Shown piece by piece: positions 42,785 to 54,216 of a DNA stretch of 64,000 nucleotides (its first letter is position 1; the number at the start of each line of letters is the position of its first letter). The position numbers and the translations under genes are program-made. The DNA is from Ryuthela nishihirai (taxonomy: Eukaryota; Arthropoda; Arachnida; Araneae; Heptathelidae), in assembly GCA_038380435.1 (NCBI GenBank), contig JAWZYU010000034.1:19013404-19077403 (forward strand). The letters run 5' to 3'. The notes under the pieces were generated by a model, which searched no databases, had not been told where the DNA came from, and saw only the letters and a program-made list of their open reading frames with translations.

Positions 42785-42905
42785 ACCATCTCACTGACCA
42801 CCTACTCTCACTGAGGTCCCACCACCCTCACAGACCTCCTACTATGGTGTATTAAACTGACAGACTTCTGTGAGACCTCTGTGGCAAGCAGCTGATTGAG
42901 GAGAC
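42785..42905 (+). mobile_element. SINE S3, plus-strand 3' piece
   Basis: CTCACAGACCTCC, TATTAAACTGACAG and GGCAAGCAGCTGATTGAGGA followed by a TTATTTATT tail: the 3' half of S3 in the opposite orientation to the piece at 42570-42745. The two make an inverted repeat of about 80 bp. Confidence 0.7.
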
Positions 42906-43890
42906 ATTTATTATTTATTCATTATTATTTGTTTTGTCAGATGGATGAATAAAACTATTACACATATCTTTTTGAAATTTTTACACCTAAGAATTTAAAC
43001 ATTTAAGTTTGATTGCTGCTCATTACAAAAAAAAGGTACTACATTTTTCCCAACAACATACAGTTTCTTCAGGGCAATTTCAACAAAAATTGCTTTGTTT
43101 TTGAGCCAGACAAACTAACTTTTAAAATAAATGGGGGATTTTTCAACTATCTATAAGTGAAAGAATCATAAAAACTAGAGCTTCAGAAACTATTTCTGAA
43201 TTTTCATCATTAGCATTATACCATAATCCACATATCCACAATAGCATTCACCAGTGAATAGTACCTGTTTTGTAATTGACATCTCATCAAATAGTAAAGT
43301 GTATATGATATGCTTCTGCTTACTATCAATAAAAAATTTTCAGTAAATCCAGGAAGGCCATCTACTGATCTTCACCATTTTAAAATTGTGAAGCAATTAA
43401 AAAGAAAAGTTTTTTCTCTTAGAAATTCATGTCTTTGGAAGAGTAAAAATATATCATGGCAAATCATTTTATCTCTTCAAAATAAAAATTGACACTGCTT
43501 CTTTTAGCATTTTTTTGTGCATTTCTGAATAAGGTTAAGGTTACATCTCAAAACACAGAATTTTGGTGTTTCAATATCACCTAGAATGAATTTGTGAGCC
43601 TCAAGCAAATCTTTCTTTTAAAGATGTCCAATTATTTCACTCTCAGCTTGTGACAACATGACCATACCTATTTCTTTAAGCTTTGGATTTAATTTTGTGT
43701 TCACTTTTCTAGGGATCTCTCTTATACAGTATGTGTAATCATTTCTGTAGGCAATATCAGTTCTCACTGCAGTTTCTGTCACATTTACTACAAGTGTCTC
43801 TCTCAATATAGGTTTCCAATTTGACAGTGTGCCATTTGTTAAAAATGTGAATAAACTTAGCACAACATCATTAATTAATCATACTATGCC

Positions 43891-44139
43891 ATTTTCTAAA
43901 GCTTTTTTTTTTCAAACAGTCCTTATTAAAATGCTGGAAACTGATAGTACTAGCTGTTGTTTGAAGAGATATTTTTCAAAAAAGTTTAAACATGTTTAGA
44001 ACATTTTAAATTTAATAGAAAAATTAAATTGTTTTATAGTACACAGTACAAATTAATGATACAGTCTTTGACTAATTAACAACTATTTCTCATTGCATCC
44101 AAATCATTTAGAAAGACTTAATACCCACTGAAATCTTAG
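43891..44139. other. Unassigned
   Basis: AT-rich spacer between the P/THAP9 relic and LINE B2. No feature. Confidence 0.5.
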
Positions 44140-45672
44140 AAAAGTGCAGTGGAACAAGGTTTAATGTTGAGCCTGGACAGCATTACCTCGCAACAATTAG
44201 AATCGTGACCTACAGGAATTATTAACTGAAATTAGAGATCTGAAAATAGAAGTGAGAGAGTTGGAAAAAAAACAGTGGAATTCTTCTCAGAATGCTACGA
44301 TGTTCTTCTGTCTAAAATCGAAAATTCTTAAAAACAGCATGCAGAATTGAGTAACAAACCTTTATAAAAATTATAAATATGTACAGAAACAGCAAAATTA
44401 TACTTTGGAAGGCTGATGGTGATAATATTATTAATACGTACACTGATATTAATACTTTGTAATTAATTTCTCCTACAACTTAAATGATCATGAATGCTAC
44501 TTCCTTAGACAATATACAGCATAGTCATGTTAATTATTATGCTGATAATACTACTGTAGCAGAAAATTGGTTCTTGACAGAAAAAAAACAATTACAAAAA
44601 ATTACCATTTAGGAATTCATGTTAACATCAGAAGCATTAAAAAATATTGGGATATTTTCAACAATAACATAACAGAATACATACAACACATGGACATAAT
44701 CATACTGGCCAAAACTAATATCTGGAACACTGAAAGATATTTTTACAAATTACACAACTTTGAATAAATTTACAATGAAAACACAAAAAAAAGGTAGATA
44801 AGGAATTTTAATATACTACAGAAATACAATGGTAGTAACAATGGTAGTACAAAATTTAGATATAGAAATTATACCAGCCAAAACTATGCATTTAAGGTTT
44901 AAAAAAGAATTGGCCTATAAGGTGCTAGCAATTTATAGATCCCCCAGCACAGATATAAATCTATTTTTACAGAATATAGCTAACTGGCTCAATCTTAATG
45001 ATGGAACAAGAAATCATATATTGATTGGAGACTTCAACATTGACATTATGAACAACAAAAAACAAGGTGTAGTGAAATATATAAATATATTAACACATTT
45101 AGGTTATGACCAACTCATTACTGGCATCACTCAAGAAGTTGTTATGGATCATTTGTGCCAACATGTATTGATCATTTACATGTTAAACTGGAAAAAATAA
45201 CTTCATTTACTTCAAAGATATTACGCAGTAAAGTAGCAGATCATTATATCATCGCTGCCACAATCAGACTTTGGGATTACGAAATCCACGATGCAAACAC
45301 TGTTGAGACAGTTAATAAAGTAAAAATGTCTGTACATATAACCACAAAAACATTAACAAAGACATAACATTAATCCATTGGATGCCACTTTATTGCAACA
45401 TCAACAATGCTAATGATAGTGATAGCTTTTATAAATTTTTCAAACTTAATTATGAAGAAATTTTAAATGGAGAAAGAAAAGCATCTGGGAAATGTAACAG
45501 TAGTAGAGAATGGATTAATCCAGAAATTTGTAACTTGATTAAATGTAGAAACAAAGCTTGGATCAATTACAAAAACAATACAATGAATGAAACTTACAAA
45601 ACCTATAGAAAAATCTACAAAACCAAGTTACTGCTGAAATTAGAGTTCAAACACAAGATTATTATATACTGT

Positions 45673-46865
45673 AGTGCCAATGAATTAGGAATAGGAGACA
45701 TTATCCAAATTCAGTAATGCAAGTCACATATTTGTGCGCATATGCGTGGCTGAAACTCTAGTCATTTGTAGCTATCAGCTTTGGCTTCCCCAAGCATTCG
45801 TCGTGAGAAACGTAATGGGAAAGGTGAGGGATTTAAATGCATTTGACAGAGGGCAGATCATAGGTGCCTGGCGGATGGAACATTCGATCTCCAAAATTGT
45901 CAACGAACTTGGATTTTCTCATACGACAGTTTCAAGAGTGTTCTGAGAATACGAAAATTCTGGCAAAAATACAAGTACCTGGACAAACTGCAAAGGACAA
46001 CCAACCTTAATGATCATGGGCTTCACTGTCTGATCCACATTGTATGGACCAATAGGGGCCAGACATTATCTGAAATCACCTCCCATCTGAATGTGGATTC
46101 CAGCTAGGAAGTCAGTGCAAAGACCTGCAACTCTCACTTCATTGTCTCAGCTTCGGGAGCCGCCAACCTACAAGAATCCCACTTCTAACAGCATGACACA
46201 GGCTCAACGCCTTACCTGAGCTAAAGAACATCGAAACTGAACCATCAAAAATTGGCAATGGATAGCCTGGAGTGATGAATCCCGATTTAAACTTCATCAT
46301 GCCGATGGGAAACTGAAGGTATGGCACCAACCCCATGAAGCCATAGATCCTGCATGCTAGATCAGAATAGTGCAAGCTGGTAGTGGCTCAGTAATGGCAT
46401 GGTATGTCTTCAGTTGGATGTCTGTGGGACCTTTGGTATGTATACTGACGACTCTCAATGCATCCCGTTATGTAGAACTCATGGCTGACCATTTACATCC
46501 ATTTATGGCCATCATGCATCCCAATGGAGATGGTGTCTACCAACAAGACAACTGTTCATCTCATAGGTCCAGGTTGGCTACTGCATGGTTGCAGAAGCAT
46601 TCTGCTGATTTTGAAATAATAATAGAAGCCCAGATTTAAATCCCACTGAAAATCTTTGGTATATCGTTGAGCAGAGTGTTCGGGCCCATGTCCCATCAGT
46701 GACGACTTTGAGAGAATTGTGGACAGCTCTGCAGGATGCATGAGTTGCCATACCTGTGGAACATTTACGCAAGCTTATGGAGTTCTTGCCTCATTGTGTG
46801 GTGGTTATCAGGGCCAGAGGTGGTCCAACACATTATTAGGTTGCTATCCCTAATTCAATGGCACT
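45673..46865 (+). mobile_element. Tc1/mariner relic T3, nearly full length, in LINE B2
   Basis: Ends AGTGCCAATGAATTAGGAAT (45673) and the inverse ATCCCTAATTCAATGGCACT (to 46865) define a 1.19-kb element. The transposase frame starts near ATG 45812 with a paired-type DNA-binding part (FDRGQIIGAWRMEHSISKIV, FSHTTVSRVF, 45841-45943). After stops it continues WIAWSDESRFKLHHADGKLK-like (about 46258-46318), GSGSVMAWYVFSWMSVGPLV (46377-46436), HLHPFMAIMHPNGDGVYQQD (46493-46552) and, frame-shifted, the C-terminal PENLW region (about 46630-46670). Same family as T2. The catalytic Asp residues are in readable motifs, but the gene is broken. Confidence 0.88.
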
Positions 46866-46915
46866 TTTTGAGGCAGACAAACTAACTGTTACAAAAAATG
46901 GGGGATTTTATTATA
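46866..46915 (-). mobile_element. Small P/THAP9-like fragment at the T3 junction
   Basis: TTTTTGAGGCAGACAAACTA and the following AAATGGGGGATTTT match 43091-43140 of the P/THAP9 relic at about 9 in 10 positions, in the same orientation. The fragment lies directly after the right end of T3. Confidence 0.55.
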
Positions 46916-48555
46916 TAAAATGGGAGTGTAGAAAACAACTACTGAATAGAAAAGACATGTGACAAACCTGCGACTTATTCACCAAGTGTTAGAAGGAGCA
47001 AATTCTATTGATGATATAATTACTAAAAACATGCCATCTTTATTAGCATTACAAATTGCAAAAAATTTTAATACTGAATATAATACTATGATATTACAGA
47101 TTAGAGAAAAAAACAAAGAACGAGATTAAAATTACACAACTGTGAATTTACAAACGCCAAATATTTTTTTACCCCCTGCTGAAACAACAGATATAATAAA
47201 AATAATTAAATCATTAAATGAAAATAAATCACCAGATGATGATAACATACAAGTTAAACACATTAAAAGCAATGTAGAAACAGTGGATGATGTAATAACA
47301 AAAACAGTTAACCAAACATATTAACAGGTCAAATTCCAACAGATCTAAAAATATTAATAATGAGACCAATTCCCAAAGGAGGTGATAAATCAGATATTGC
47401 CAATTACAGACCTATAGCAATTCTGTCCATAACAAATAAGATTGTAGAAAAATACATGCATAACATCCTATACACATTTCTCACAAAACGTAAAATACTA
47501 AGTCTAACTGTGGCTGGAAGACATACGAAAAAAATTTGCAGAAGTTTAAGATTCTATGCTTTGAAACTGCATAAATTAAGATATATTTTAAAAACCGAAA
47601 CGTATTAATAGTCTATAAAGCTATCTATGAATCTGTATAAACTATAGTAAAACAATTTACGCACAACAAACTTAACAAACATTAAAAAGATTGAAGGAAT
47701 TCATTCTCTATTGCCAAAATCTTAATACCTGTCACTTACCATACACATTTAACTACAGCTAAAGAAAGATTTGACTATTTAGATATCTTATCCTTTCAAA
47801 ACTTATATAAATACAATCTAACAGTAAATAATTTTTTGATGATGAACATAAAATAAAAATTGAACACGAAAAAAATACAAGTCTAAAACGAAAAAACTAT
47901 ATTTAGTTACCAACTTTTAGAAACAACTATGGAAAATATAAAAGCAATTACAAAAGACCACATACTTTTAACCTCTTACCAAGAGAAATATTTTCCATAA
48001 ACTCTTTTACTTTATTGAAACCCAAATTAAAAGATGTCCTCAAAAAATAGATTCAAAGAAACAAACAAAAACATTCACTATAACAAACTGCCCAGACCCA
48101 AAGAAACTGTACATAACCGAAGTAAAAAGATAGAGATTTGTTGTATTATACCTCAAAAAGATTTTCTATAGTACAAAATAAATTAATGTTAAATGAGAAA
48201 CACTGTAAATGGGAAATACCCTAAATGTATACCATGATATTCACTTTTGAATTCAAAATTTTATTTTACTATCGATGTTCTGTGTCAGTGTCATTATTTC
48301 TTTAAATATTATAAATATCGTATTTAAATGTCAATATTACACTCATCATATGTCAATATCAATATTACACTCATCATATGTCAATGTCAAACAATATTAA
48401 TATCACATCAAATGAAAGAAGACTAATCATACTGTTGTAACAAATTATAAATGTAATTATTGTATATCCTGCAGATAACTTTATGCTTTGCAGGTAATAT
48501 GTAATGATAAAATTTACTTTTAGTGCGATCAAATAATAATAAACAAAAAAAAAAA

Positions 48556-49775
48556 CATGAAATAGCAGTTTCCCCAACAGGTTGGTTGGTTGTGGTTTTA
48601 TGGCACATTGGCAGCTAAGGCCACAATGCACCATCCCAACATACAGCAGCATCTATACTATGCTGAAAAAAACATGTGATCATATCCTATCTAGCCAATT
48701 ATGCTGAATATACTGGTATGTTAACTCATCTAATGCTATATTATAACCATGTACAATATATATATTCAATACTTATTTTGTGACATTGTGATCTTCTCAA
48801 TTTTACATTACAAAACTATTTTAGAATTGCAAAAATTTCTCAATGCTGCATTTTATACCCTTTCTCTTCAGAAAAATCAGCTTTGCTGTTGATATTCCAA
48901 GTAAAAGTACAATTGAGAAACCAAGATTGATATGCCCTGATGATCATGATGCAATGTGCCCTGATGTCATGTCTAATGTTTATCATAACATCTACTATCC
49001 CAATTGTTACAGCTGTAGCATCATTTTATCTAAAAAAGTTTTTTTTTAAAATGAAATTTTAAAGGCAAATTTTTTTCGGCTTCAATTATCACATGCAAAA
49101 TTATAAACATCGCTATTTCAGATATTTCCTTAGAAAAAATGCAAAGCACAAGTTTCATAAAATTAATGTCATTAAGTTTAATATTTCTCATTGTAACAAA
49201 ATTTTCGAAAATATTGTACAAATTCATGCTAATTCAATCTTTAAATCACATTATTTTCACATATTTTATTAGCTTCATATATAAAAAGAAATCGTCGACA
49301 TGATATTGTCAGGGTGTATCAGCTAACTGTACAAGATTTTTCAGTGCGCCCCATTCGATTTAGGATTACAATAAATCGATGAATTTGGAGCACTTGTATG
49401 CGCCCCATAAATTTGGCACAAATTTCGTGCCTTAAGAATATTGTACCTGGGACAGAACATTATATTGAAAACGTTTGATTTATTTCTAAGTCACTCTGCT
49501 TTAACAATTTCAGTTTCAAAGTATTTTATAATTTTAGTAAATTACTAACCTATGAAATCTCAAATGTCAACTTCGATGGCTTTAAGGAAAAAGGGGCGTA
49601 TTGTCATGGAGGTATCCTCCATGCGTATAGTAGACGCAGTATGCTTGTGACGTTGCAATGCCAAACATTGGCAGCCTTATTATTGCCCTCATCGAAAGCT
49701 GTGATATCCATAGTGGTAAGAGAGCACACGGAGCGAAACCAAAACCACGAGACCGCATGTTGGGATAATGGTACC
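48556..49775. other. Unassigned intergenic sequence
   Basis: AT-rich, with short duplications such as TATTACACTCATCATATGTC twice at about 48331 and 48362 (just inside the B2 3' region). From about 49590 the sequence becomes richer in CpG, with GTGACGTTGCAATG near 49646, up to the R element. No gene recognised. Confidence 0.45.
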
Positions 49776-50971
49776 TAGAGACACTCCTTGCTAGAGGCCC
49801 TATATAGGTAGAGGTTAGCCATCTCAAAATTGGACGCCATGTTTTGTCGTCGTTCGGATTCTTTGGCGTGCAAAGCTGAATGGCATTACACGAATACCTA
49901 TGGATTCCGCAAAAAAGGTAGGCTAATATTTGATACAGATTTCAGTGCTCACGATTGGAGGCACTTTACAAAACGGCTACAAGGCAAAAGAAATTTTTAG
50001 GGTTTTTTTTTTGAAAAAAAGAGATAATTTCGCTCTGTTGTCTGTCCGTCTATCCGTCTGCAGACATCGAACTTTTTGTTTATGCAGAAAAATAAAAAAA
50101 AAAAATTGTGCTGGATAGATATTAAACAAATATTAAAATATGCGTTTTTCGAATCTCCCAGAACTTATAACTGCGCCCTCTAACGGTGGAAAATTTTAAA
50201 AATTCCGAAATACCAAACGATGCAGTTATGTTAAAAGTTTGAAATTGGTGTTGAAATGTTAAGTCTGCGAAGTTATCATTGACTACAATCATTTGACCCT
50301 TTAGTCCCATGGGGGGGATGAAAATTTTTTACATACAAAATTTTGTGTTTTTAGAGATAAATTAGAAAATCTTTTTGAGTAGGACAGGCGTTGATGAAAT
50401 ATAATTTGCATTTTATGAATCTCTCAAAAGCTATAATTGCGCCCTCTAAGAATGAAAAAAAATCAAGAAATTCCGAAATTTAAAACGAATATTGCAAACG
50501 ATGTAGCTATGCTAGAAATTTGAAATTTTGGTCGTGGAATGTGACAGTCTTGAAGATTCCATTGACAACAATGAGTTGACCCCTAAGCCAAGGTAGGTAA
50601 GAAACAGAACGGTTTGCTTTAAGAGATAATTCAAAATATCTTTTTCAGTTAGTACTAACGAAATATAATTCGCATTTTCAAAGGTAGTTTTAATTTATAT
50701 CATTAGAGATCACTAAATATCCAAGTGGCAAAACTTTTAACGAATGTTCCAAGCGATCTCTTCATGGTAGAAATTTCGGCGGTAGCGATCTGTTTTGATA
50801 GAAATTCCACTGACAGCAATGATCTGTCCGTTATTTTTCAGAGGAGTGGGAGAAAAGCAACTTTTCTAATTTGAGAACTAAAAGACAAATACTTTTTACG
50901 TTGCATAATTATTAATAAAATATTACCATATGCATTTTCCCCCATCATACATTAAAAAAAATAACAATGAA

Positions 50972-51100
50972 TAATCCCTCAAGCAGCAAGCAGCTGCCTG
51001 CCACAGAGGTCTGACAGGAGCCTTTCAGTTTATACACCATAGTAGAAGGTCTATGAGGATGGCAGGACCTCAGCAGAAAAATAACACGAACACCCATAAT
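50972..51100 (-). mobile_element. SINE S3 copy in repeat R
   Basis: CCCTCAAGCAG, GCCTGCCACAGAGGTCTGAC, AGGAGCC and GGACCTCAGCAGAAAAATAA match the minus-strand S3 at 42573-42670. It interrupts the R arm, which is continuous in the copy at 30780-30830. Confidence 0.78.
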
Positions 51101-51848
51101 TAAAACTTTTAAGGAATGAAAAATTAGGCGAAAGAAGAACTTCATTCTTTTTGAAAATTATTCCCATATGCGCCAGAGGCGATATGCCTTCTTTTAGTTA
51201 TTTTACACATGCAGTACCCTCTGTCAGTGGAAATTCGAACTACTGCATAGTTGGTAAAGTAAACTATTAATATTTTATTAGTATCTATAAACACAAAGCT
51301 GTGTTTTTCATTTACCTCTTAAGGCAGAAAAGCTGCATTTTACCAACTTGCAATAACCGGACAAATTATTACTGTTAGTGTAAACCACTTGACCATTACA
51401 CTCTATTACCAAAAATTTAAATTTCTCTCATAAATAGATCGTTTGCAATATTCGTTTAAAATCTGGAATTTACAGCTTTTTTCAACCGCTAGAAACTGCC
51501 TTTCGAGTTTTTATTTACCACCTTTAGTATTTTCTAACATTGGAAATTTTAACTCGTGGGGATTTGAAAAATGTAAATATTAATATATTATTAGTACCTC
51601 TAAACCCCCTTCCCCCCAAAAAAAAAGATTGTTTCGTTTATCTCTTAAAATAAAAAAGTTTCATTTTCGCACCACGTTTAGGCTAAGAGGTTAAAGTCTT
51701 GTTGCCGTTGTAAACCTTCTGACCATAACACTGTACTACCAAAATTTTGGATTTCTAGTGTAAATATGGATTCTATTTCTAGTGTAATATTTTGGCTTTC
51801 TAGTTTGCAATATTCGTTTAAAATTTTAGCATTTGCCATCATTTTCCA

Positions 51849-51863
51849 CCGCTAGAGGGCGCT
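51849..51863 (+). promoter_or_regulatory. CTCF-like motif in repeat R
   Basis: CCGCTAGAGGGCGCT matches the consensus CCRSYAGRKGGCRS base for base. Related weaker versions occur in the other R subunits (inverted at 50173-50187). Binding is inferred from the motif only. Confidence 0.35.
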
Positions 51864-52390
51864 ATTAAAGCTATTGGAAGATTTTAAAATTGCAAAGCAA
51901 AATATTTCTTTCAAATCTATCCAACCGAAAAAAAAGATTTTTCATTTATCTCTAAATTAAAAAAAAAGTTGATTGCCTATAGACGGACAGACAGACAGAC
52001 AACAGTTAACAGAGAGACAGACGAACAAATATTGGACAACAACAAAATAGAAACATTAGCTCATTTTTCAAACGAACCTTAAAAGAAATTTCTTTTGGTT
52101 TTCAGTTAGCTCATTTCACTTTTGCACCGATTGCTGTCTTCTGATAGAGTTTCTCGGAAAAAATATTCATTAAAAATTTTCTATGAGTGAAATTTTTACA
52201 CCCAAATGCAGCTCAGTAAGGCATTGATAAAATATGGAAACTTTTATAGGCAAAAAAAGCGGTAAAAATGTATAAAATTGTGAAAACTGAGAAGTTTAAC
52301 TAAGTACACACACTACCTCAAAGGCTTTCGTCTCACGGTATGACAAAACATGGCGCCCATAAACCATGTGACTCAATCAACCATTGACAG

Positions 52391-52475
52391 TCAATCACCG
52401 AGATGGCCAGCCTCTAGAGGGTCAATCACCGAGATGGCCAGCCTCTAGAGGGTCAATCACCGAGATGGCCAGCCT
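52391..52475. repeat. 31-bp tandem repeat, about 2.7 units
   Basis: TCAATCACCGAGATGGCCAG plus CCTCTAGAGGG repeats at 52391, 52422 and 52453. It lies where the right end of R meets the leader of LINE C; it may be promoter-type leader repeats of LINE C. Confidence 0.95.
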
Positions 52476-52542
52476 GCCGGCTTTGTTTTCTCTCCGATTT
52501 TGAACAGTCTTTTTAAAGACTAGTTTTCTCTCATTTATAACT

Positions 52543-54216
52543 ATGATGAAGGAAATGCTAACTATGGATCCAGGAATCAATCCAGTGAAGAGAAGTGACC
52601 CAAGATCGACTGCTAAAGCCACTGACAGGAGCAACCATCGTCAAGCTTCTGAAACATCAAACCAGGTCTGTATGATAACAGTGAAGGCGGCTGGTACTAG
52701 TGTTTGTGCTGGCAATCAGGCACATCGTTCATCTCAACTCCAAAAGGCAGGAAAATGCCTATCGGTCCCCAACCTAGCTACTATAAATATCTTACCTTTA
52801 GCAACTGCCACCACAAGTCACACACAACTCACCCTCCCCACCCAGGTATCATCTAACCAAACACAAATGGACACACACGAAAATGCATCGGACAAAGACA
52901 CAGAAGACTCCTGGACCATTGTAAATAACAGAAAAAGATCCAGGAAACAATCGGCTTCTTCTGACAACGATACCATTTGCGACTTCACTATAACTCAAGA
53001 CTATGTTCCAGTGCTCCTTTACTCCACTCCCACCACATTATTACAGAACATAAACATTAATCTAATCACCAAAACCATAAATTCCACAATAGAAAAACCA
53101 CTTGAAGCCAGATTTACTCACAGAGGAGAGTACCTGGTACATGCCAAAAATCAATGCCAGGCAACAAAACTTATGGCCCTAACACATATTCATAACATAG
53201 AAATAAAGTCAAAATACCCAGAGTCCTATAATAAGCCATATGGATCCATAGAAGGTGTGGATAAATACTTAAGCGATAAAAGTATCCTAGAAGCCTTAGC
53301 TGAATACGACGTCCACAAAATCAAACGAATCACTTACGCCCACCACATCATGGATGGCAGCACCATACGAAGAAATACAGACAAGGTCATTTTATACTTC
53401 AATTCCTCTCCCCCACCACCTACTGTGGAACTTGGACTCTCCACACACACAGTCACCCCCTACACCAACCCCCCTCCACAATGCATTAAATGTCAAAGAC
53501 ATGGCCACATTATAAAAATCTGTAGAAGCACAGCAAGATGCAAATACTGTGCCCAACCCCACATGTCATATGAATGCAAAAGGACCCAACCACTACTATG
53601 TTGCAACTGCGGAGGACCCCATGTAGCCACCTTTGGCAAGTGTCCTGTCCGACTAAGGGCAATTAAAATAAAAACAGCAGCCACCACAAGCATCGCCAAC
53701 ACAAAGACTGATAAAACTCCAATCACCACTATTACTACCACACCTCCTTCACAATTGCCTACACCTAAACCTCTACTTCCACTTCCCGCTCCCACAGTCC
53801 TACCACAACGGAAAGCAAAACCACACCCTTCTCTTACTACCACCACGCAAAACCCTGACCATACATTTGACCTCACCACTCCCACCACATTCCCTGCCTT
53901 GCCCACAAGGAAACCAACAATCATCCCCACATCAGATGAAGAAGCACCAGTTCAACTTACCCAGCAGCAAACACCCTCACCCTCACCCAAATTCTCCACC
54001 AGAAGGGCAAAAACTAACTATCTGAGAAGAACCAAGAGTAAAAGGACCCCAGCTGCTAAATCTCAATCACCAACAACTACCCAACACAACCTCACACACC
54101 AACTATTGCAATTAATTGTCCCTCTCATTGATGCCCTTCTGCCACCACAAAACAGAACCCCCCAACTCAACTTAGCCATACAGGCCATAGTGGCTCTTCT
54201 CCAGCAACTACATTAA
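52543..54216 (+). CDS. LINE C ORF1: nucleic-acid-binding gag-like protein
   Basis: 557 codons from ATGATGAAGG, uninterrupted. ORF1 proteins of this type coat the element RNA. Residues about 95-140 are acidic/Ser-rich (DTEDSWTIVNNRKRSRK). Three zinc knuckles stand at about residues 312-365: CIKCQRHGHIIKIC, CKYCAQPHMSYEC and CCNCGGPHVATFGKC. The C-terminal third is Pro/Thr/Gln-rich and low-complexity, ending in a hydrophobic LLQLIVPLIDALL stretch. The first of two adjacent Met codons was chosen; the frame is closed upstream. ORF2 frame overlaps its end in the -1 phase. Confidence 0.88.
   Translation: MMKEMLTMDPGINPVKRSDPRSTAKATDRSNHRQASETSNQVCMITVKAAGTSVCAGNQAHRSSQLQKAGKCLSVPNLATINILPLATATTSHTQLTLPTQVSSNQTQMDTHENASDKDTEDSWTIVNNRKRSRKQSASSDNDTICDFTITQDYVPVLLYSTPTTLLQNININLITKTINSTIEKPLEARFTHRGEYLVHAKNQCQATKLMALTHIHNIEIKSKYPESYNKPYGSIEGVDKYLSDKSILEALAEYDVHKIKRITYAHHIMDGSTIRRNTDKVILYFNSSPPPPTVELGLSTHTVTPYTNPPPQCIKCQRHGHIIKICRSTARCKYCAQPHMSYECKRTQPLLCCNCGGPHVATFGKCPVRLRAIKIKTAATTSIANTKTDKTPITTITTTPPSQLPTPKPLLPLPAPTVLPQRKAKPHPSLTTTTQNPDHTFDLTTPTTFPALPTRKPTIIPTSDEEAPVQLTQQQTPSPSPKFSTRRAKTNYLRRTKSKRTPAAKSQSPTTTQHNLTHQLLQLIVPLIDALLPPQNRTPQLNLAIQAIVALLQQLH

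Larger units (their letters stand above)
41774..43890 (-). mobile_element. P-element/THAP9-type transposase relic
   Basis: Read on the minus strand with frame changes: an N-terminal part (IREIPRKVNTKLNPKLKEIG, 43710-43651), then TFLFNCFTILKW and RSVDGLPGFTENFLL (about 43400-43330), then the core IIYTLLFDEMSITKQVLFTG and ECYCGYVDYG (about 43310-43220), KSPIYFKS and NKAIFVEIALKKLYVVGKNV (about 43140-43050), and further QKIKIQLGAQTLSSSLRNAM (about 42400-42340). LLFDEMSI...GYVDYG and AQTLSSS are signature stretches of the P/THAP9 DDE transposases. Stops and frameshifts mean it is dead. Two S3 SINE pieces split it at 42570-42905. Ends and THAP zinc finger were not found. Confidence 0.72.
44140..48555 (+). 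mobile_element. LINE family B, copy B2 (CR1/L2-like), split by Tc1
   Basis: Starts with an ORF1-like remnant whose frame reads LLTEIRDLKIEVRELEKKQW (about 44218-44277, coiled-coil-like). Endonuclease follows: HVNIRSIKKYWDIFNNNITE (about 44619-44678), MDIIILAKTNIW, YKVLAIYRSPSTDINLF (about 44920) and NHILIGDFNIDIMNNKK (about 45010-45060), then DHYI. After the Tc1 at 45673-46865 come the RT start (INENKSPDDDNIQVKHI-like, about 47210), PIPKGGDKSDIANYRPIAIL (about 47364-47423) and decayed RT. The tail is AATAATAATAAAC plus A run near 48555. The RT catalytic boxes are not recognisable. Dead copy. Confidence 0.75.
49785..52420. mobile_element. Repeat R, fold-back copy with opposed arms
   Basis: A 2.6-kb inverted-repeat structure. 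The left end (CTAGAGGCCCTATATAGG ... GCCATCTC ... CGCCATGTTTTGTC, 49791-49848) recurs inverted at the right end (GACAAAACATGGCG 52342-52355, GAGATGGCCAG, CCTCTAG). Each arm holds diverged subunits of about 265 bp marked by AATCTCCCAG...GCGCCCTCTAACGG on the left (50152, 50417, 50690) and the reverse GCTAGAGGGCGC on the right (51850), with a TCTGTCCGTCTATCCGTCTG patch (50041) mirrored at 51985-52010. There is no transposase. SINE S3 interrupts the left arm. It looks like a non-autonomous fold-back DNA element; other copies are at 59638 and 30200. Confidence 0.72.

Noticed and set aside
49582..49827. 81-codon minus-strand gene upstream of repeat R
   Set aside because: No recognisable domain, and it overlaps the R end. 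CpG-rich composition explains the open frame.
51985..52030. CRISPR-like or microsatellite array (GACAGACAGACAGACA)
   Set aside because: A short simple repeat inside the right arm of R, mirrored by TCTGTCCGTCTATCCGTC in the left arm. No spacer structure, and the context is eukaryotic.
53493..53930. 145-codon open frame on the minus strand
   Set aside because: It is the antisense shadow of the low-complexity, Pro/Thr-rich part of LINE C ORF1, Val/Gly-rich with no motif of its own.
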